Shown here: positions 50,096-50,620 of the stretch, in pieces
Numbering within the stretch: the first letter of the stretch is position 1
Layout: each line of letters starts with the position of its first letter
Source of the DNA: Streptomyces muensis
Lineage (GTDB): Bacteria > Actinomycetota > Actinomycetes > Streptomycetales > Streptomycetaceae
Direction: 5' to 3'
DNA length: 50,620 nucleotides
Assembly (NCBI RefSeq): GCF_021474425.1
Contig: NZ_JAKEIP010000039.1
Span: 1 to 50,620, forward strand
Notes under the pieces: model-generated
Database searches by the model: none
The model's input: only the letters and a program-made list of their open reading frames with translations
Told to the model about the DNA's origin: nothing
Made by a program: the position numbers and the translations under genes

Positions 50096-50115
50096 GTGTC
50101 GAGAGATCGACGGAT

Positions 50116-50620
50116 CTAGCCGCGCCGGATCGTGATCGTCGTCCAGGCGCCCACGTGCACCCGGTCGCCGTCCTGGAGCGGTACCGGCACGAAGGGCTGG
50201 ATCGGGTCCTCGGAGCCGTTCACCGTGGTGCCGTTCGTCGAGTTCTGGTCGACGACCGCCCAGGTGCCGTCCGGCTGCTGGACCAGGACCGCGTGCTGGT
50301 GCGAGACGCCCGGGTCCTCCGGCGGCACCGACAGGTCGATGTCGGGGGTGTCGCCCGTGGAGTGGCGGCGACGGCCGATGGTGACCTGGTTGCCGGTGAG
50401 CGTGCGCTGCTGCTCGGGCGAGTACGCGGGCAGGTTCAGACCCGCGGCCTCCGGGCCGGAGCGCTGCATCATCGCCATGAAGTACTCGCGGTCGGGACCG
50501 ATGGTCGCCATCCAGGTCAGCGGCTGTTGCTGCTGCTGCGGGAAGGCGGGGCCGGGCGGGGGCGGTGTCGGCCCTGGTGTCGCAGTCGAAGGGCGCGACG
50601 GGGTCGGGGACGCGGGGGAG
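50116..50620 (-). CDS. FHA-domain protein, C-terminal part (cut by window end)
   Basis: The frame is open to the window edge, so the start lies outside. What is seen is a Pro-rich linker (PTPPPPGPAFP), a QQQQQ tract, then WMATIGPDREYFMAMM and a C-terminal FHA domain: VTIGRRRHSTGDTPDIDLSV, VSHQHAVL with the Ser-His pair, DQNSTNGTTVNG and GDRVHVGAWTTITI. FHA domains bind phosphothreonine, so it probably takes part in Ser/Thr kinase signalling. An internal ATG at 50511 is not a likely start because the linker before it is in frame. Confidence 0.88.
   Translation of the reverse strand, partial: SPASPTPSRPSTATPGPTPPPPGPAFPQQQQQPLTWMATIGPDREYFMAMMQRSGPEAAGLNLPAYSPEQQRTLTGNQVTIGRRRHSTGDTPDIDLSVPPEDPGVSHQHAVLVQQPDGTWAVVDQNSTNGTTVNGSEDPIQPFVPVPLQDGDRVHVGAWTTITIRRG

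Overview
The window is high-GC actinobacterial chromosome, almost certainly Streptomyces. This rests on codon use, several leaderless genes with a TANNNT box 6-7 bases before the start codon, a melC1-melC2 tyrosinase pair, a dynA-dynB sporulation dynamin pair next to an SsbB-type protein, and an unmobilised tRNA-Arg(UCU) beside an SLP1/pSAM2-type integrase remnant.

Layout. 0-2.7 kb (minus): a sugar transferase and a family-4 glycosyltransferase sharing an ATGA overlap, an exopolysaccharide-type pair. 2.8-5.4 kb: five small secreted proteins of unrecognised family, three of them tandem paralogues that are each followed by their own hairpin. 5.6-9.2 kb (plus): a GH16-like protein, a VKOR-like membrane oxidoreductase, the tyrosinase pair and a DUF2087-type regulator. 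9.2-12.1 kb: a D-2-hydroxyacid dehydrogenase, an epimerase-like protein lacking the usual Tyr/Lys, and an SDR. 12.2-14.2 kb: a cassette of a small helical ESX/EspC-like protein, a helical domain fused to a lysozyme-like domain, and a small membrane protein. 14.2-16.0 kb: a membrane protein and a PucR/CdaR-type regulator. 16.3-23.9 kb: a membrane protein, a YqiK-like flotillin and a 1635-residue AAA+ ATPase, the most interesting intact system. 23.9-27.2 kb (minus): nhaA with a small membrane partner, a DM13 protein, a TfoX-N protein, and an SRPBCC gene broken by a 40-bp palindromic insert.

27.3-37.4 kb is the accessory region. It starts with an intact cadI/arsI-arsR divergent pair and then decays: a frameshifted aquaporin, a truncated arsC, two opposed gntR pieces, an intact methyltransferase beside a frameshifted HNH nuclease gene, a deleted IS5-type transposase, fragments of araC and iclR, a frameshifted alpha/beta hydrolase, and an integrase lacking its His/Arg box next to tRNA-Arg. 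A live MarR/azoreductase-like pair and an SCO4402-type gene sit inside it.

37.8-50.6 kb returns to core genes: dynA-dynB, ssb, a thioester (TQXA) surface protein with a sortase signal, a small secreted protein, a secreted HNH-type nuclease, ettA, a hot-dog thioesterase with a conserved partner, group II truncated haemoglobin, a PCMT-like methyltransferase, and the C-terminal part of an FHA protein cut by the window end. Many genes end in strong GC-rich hairpins without U-tracts, and several gene ends carry short tandem duplications that include the stop codon.
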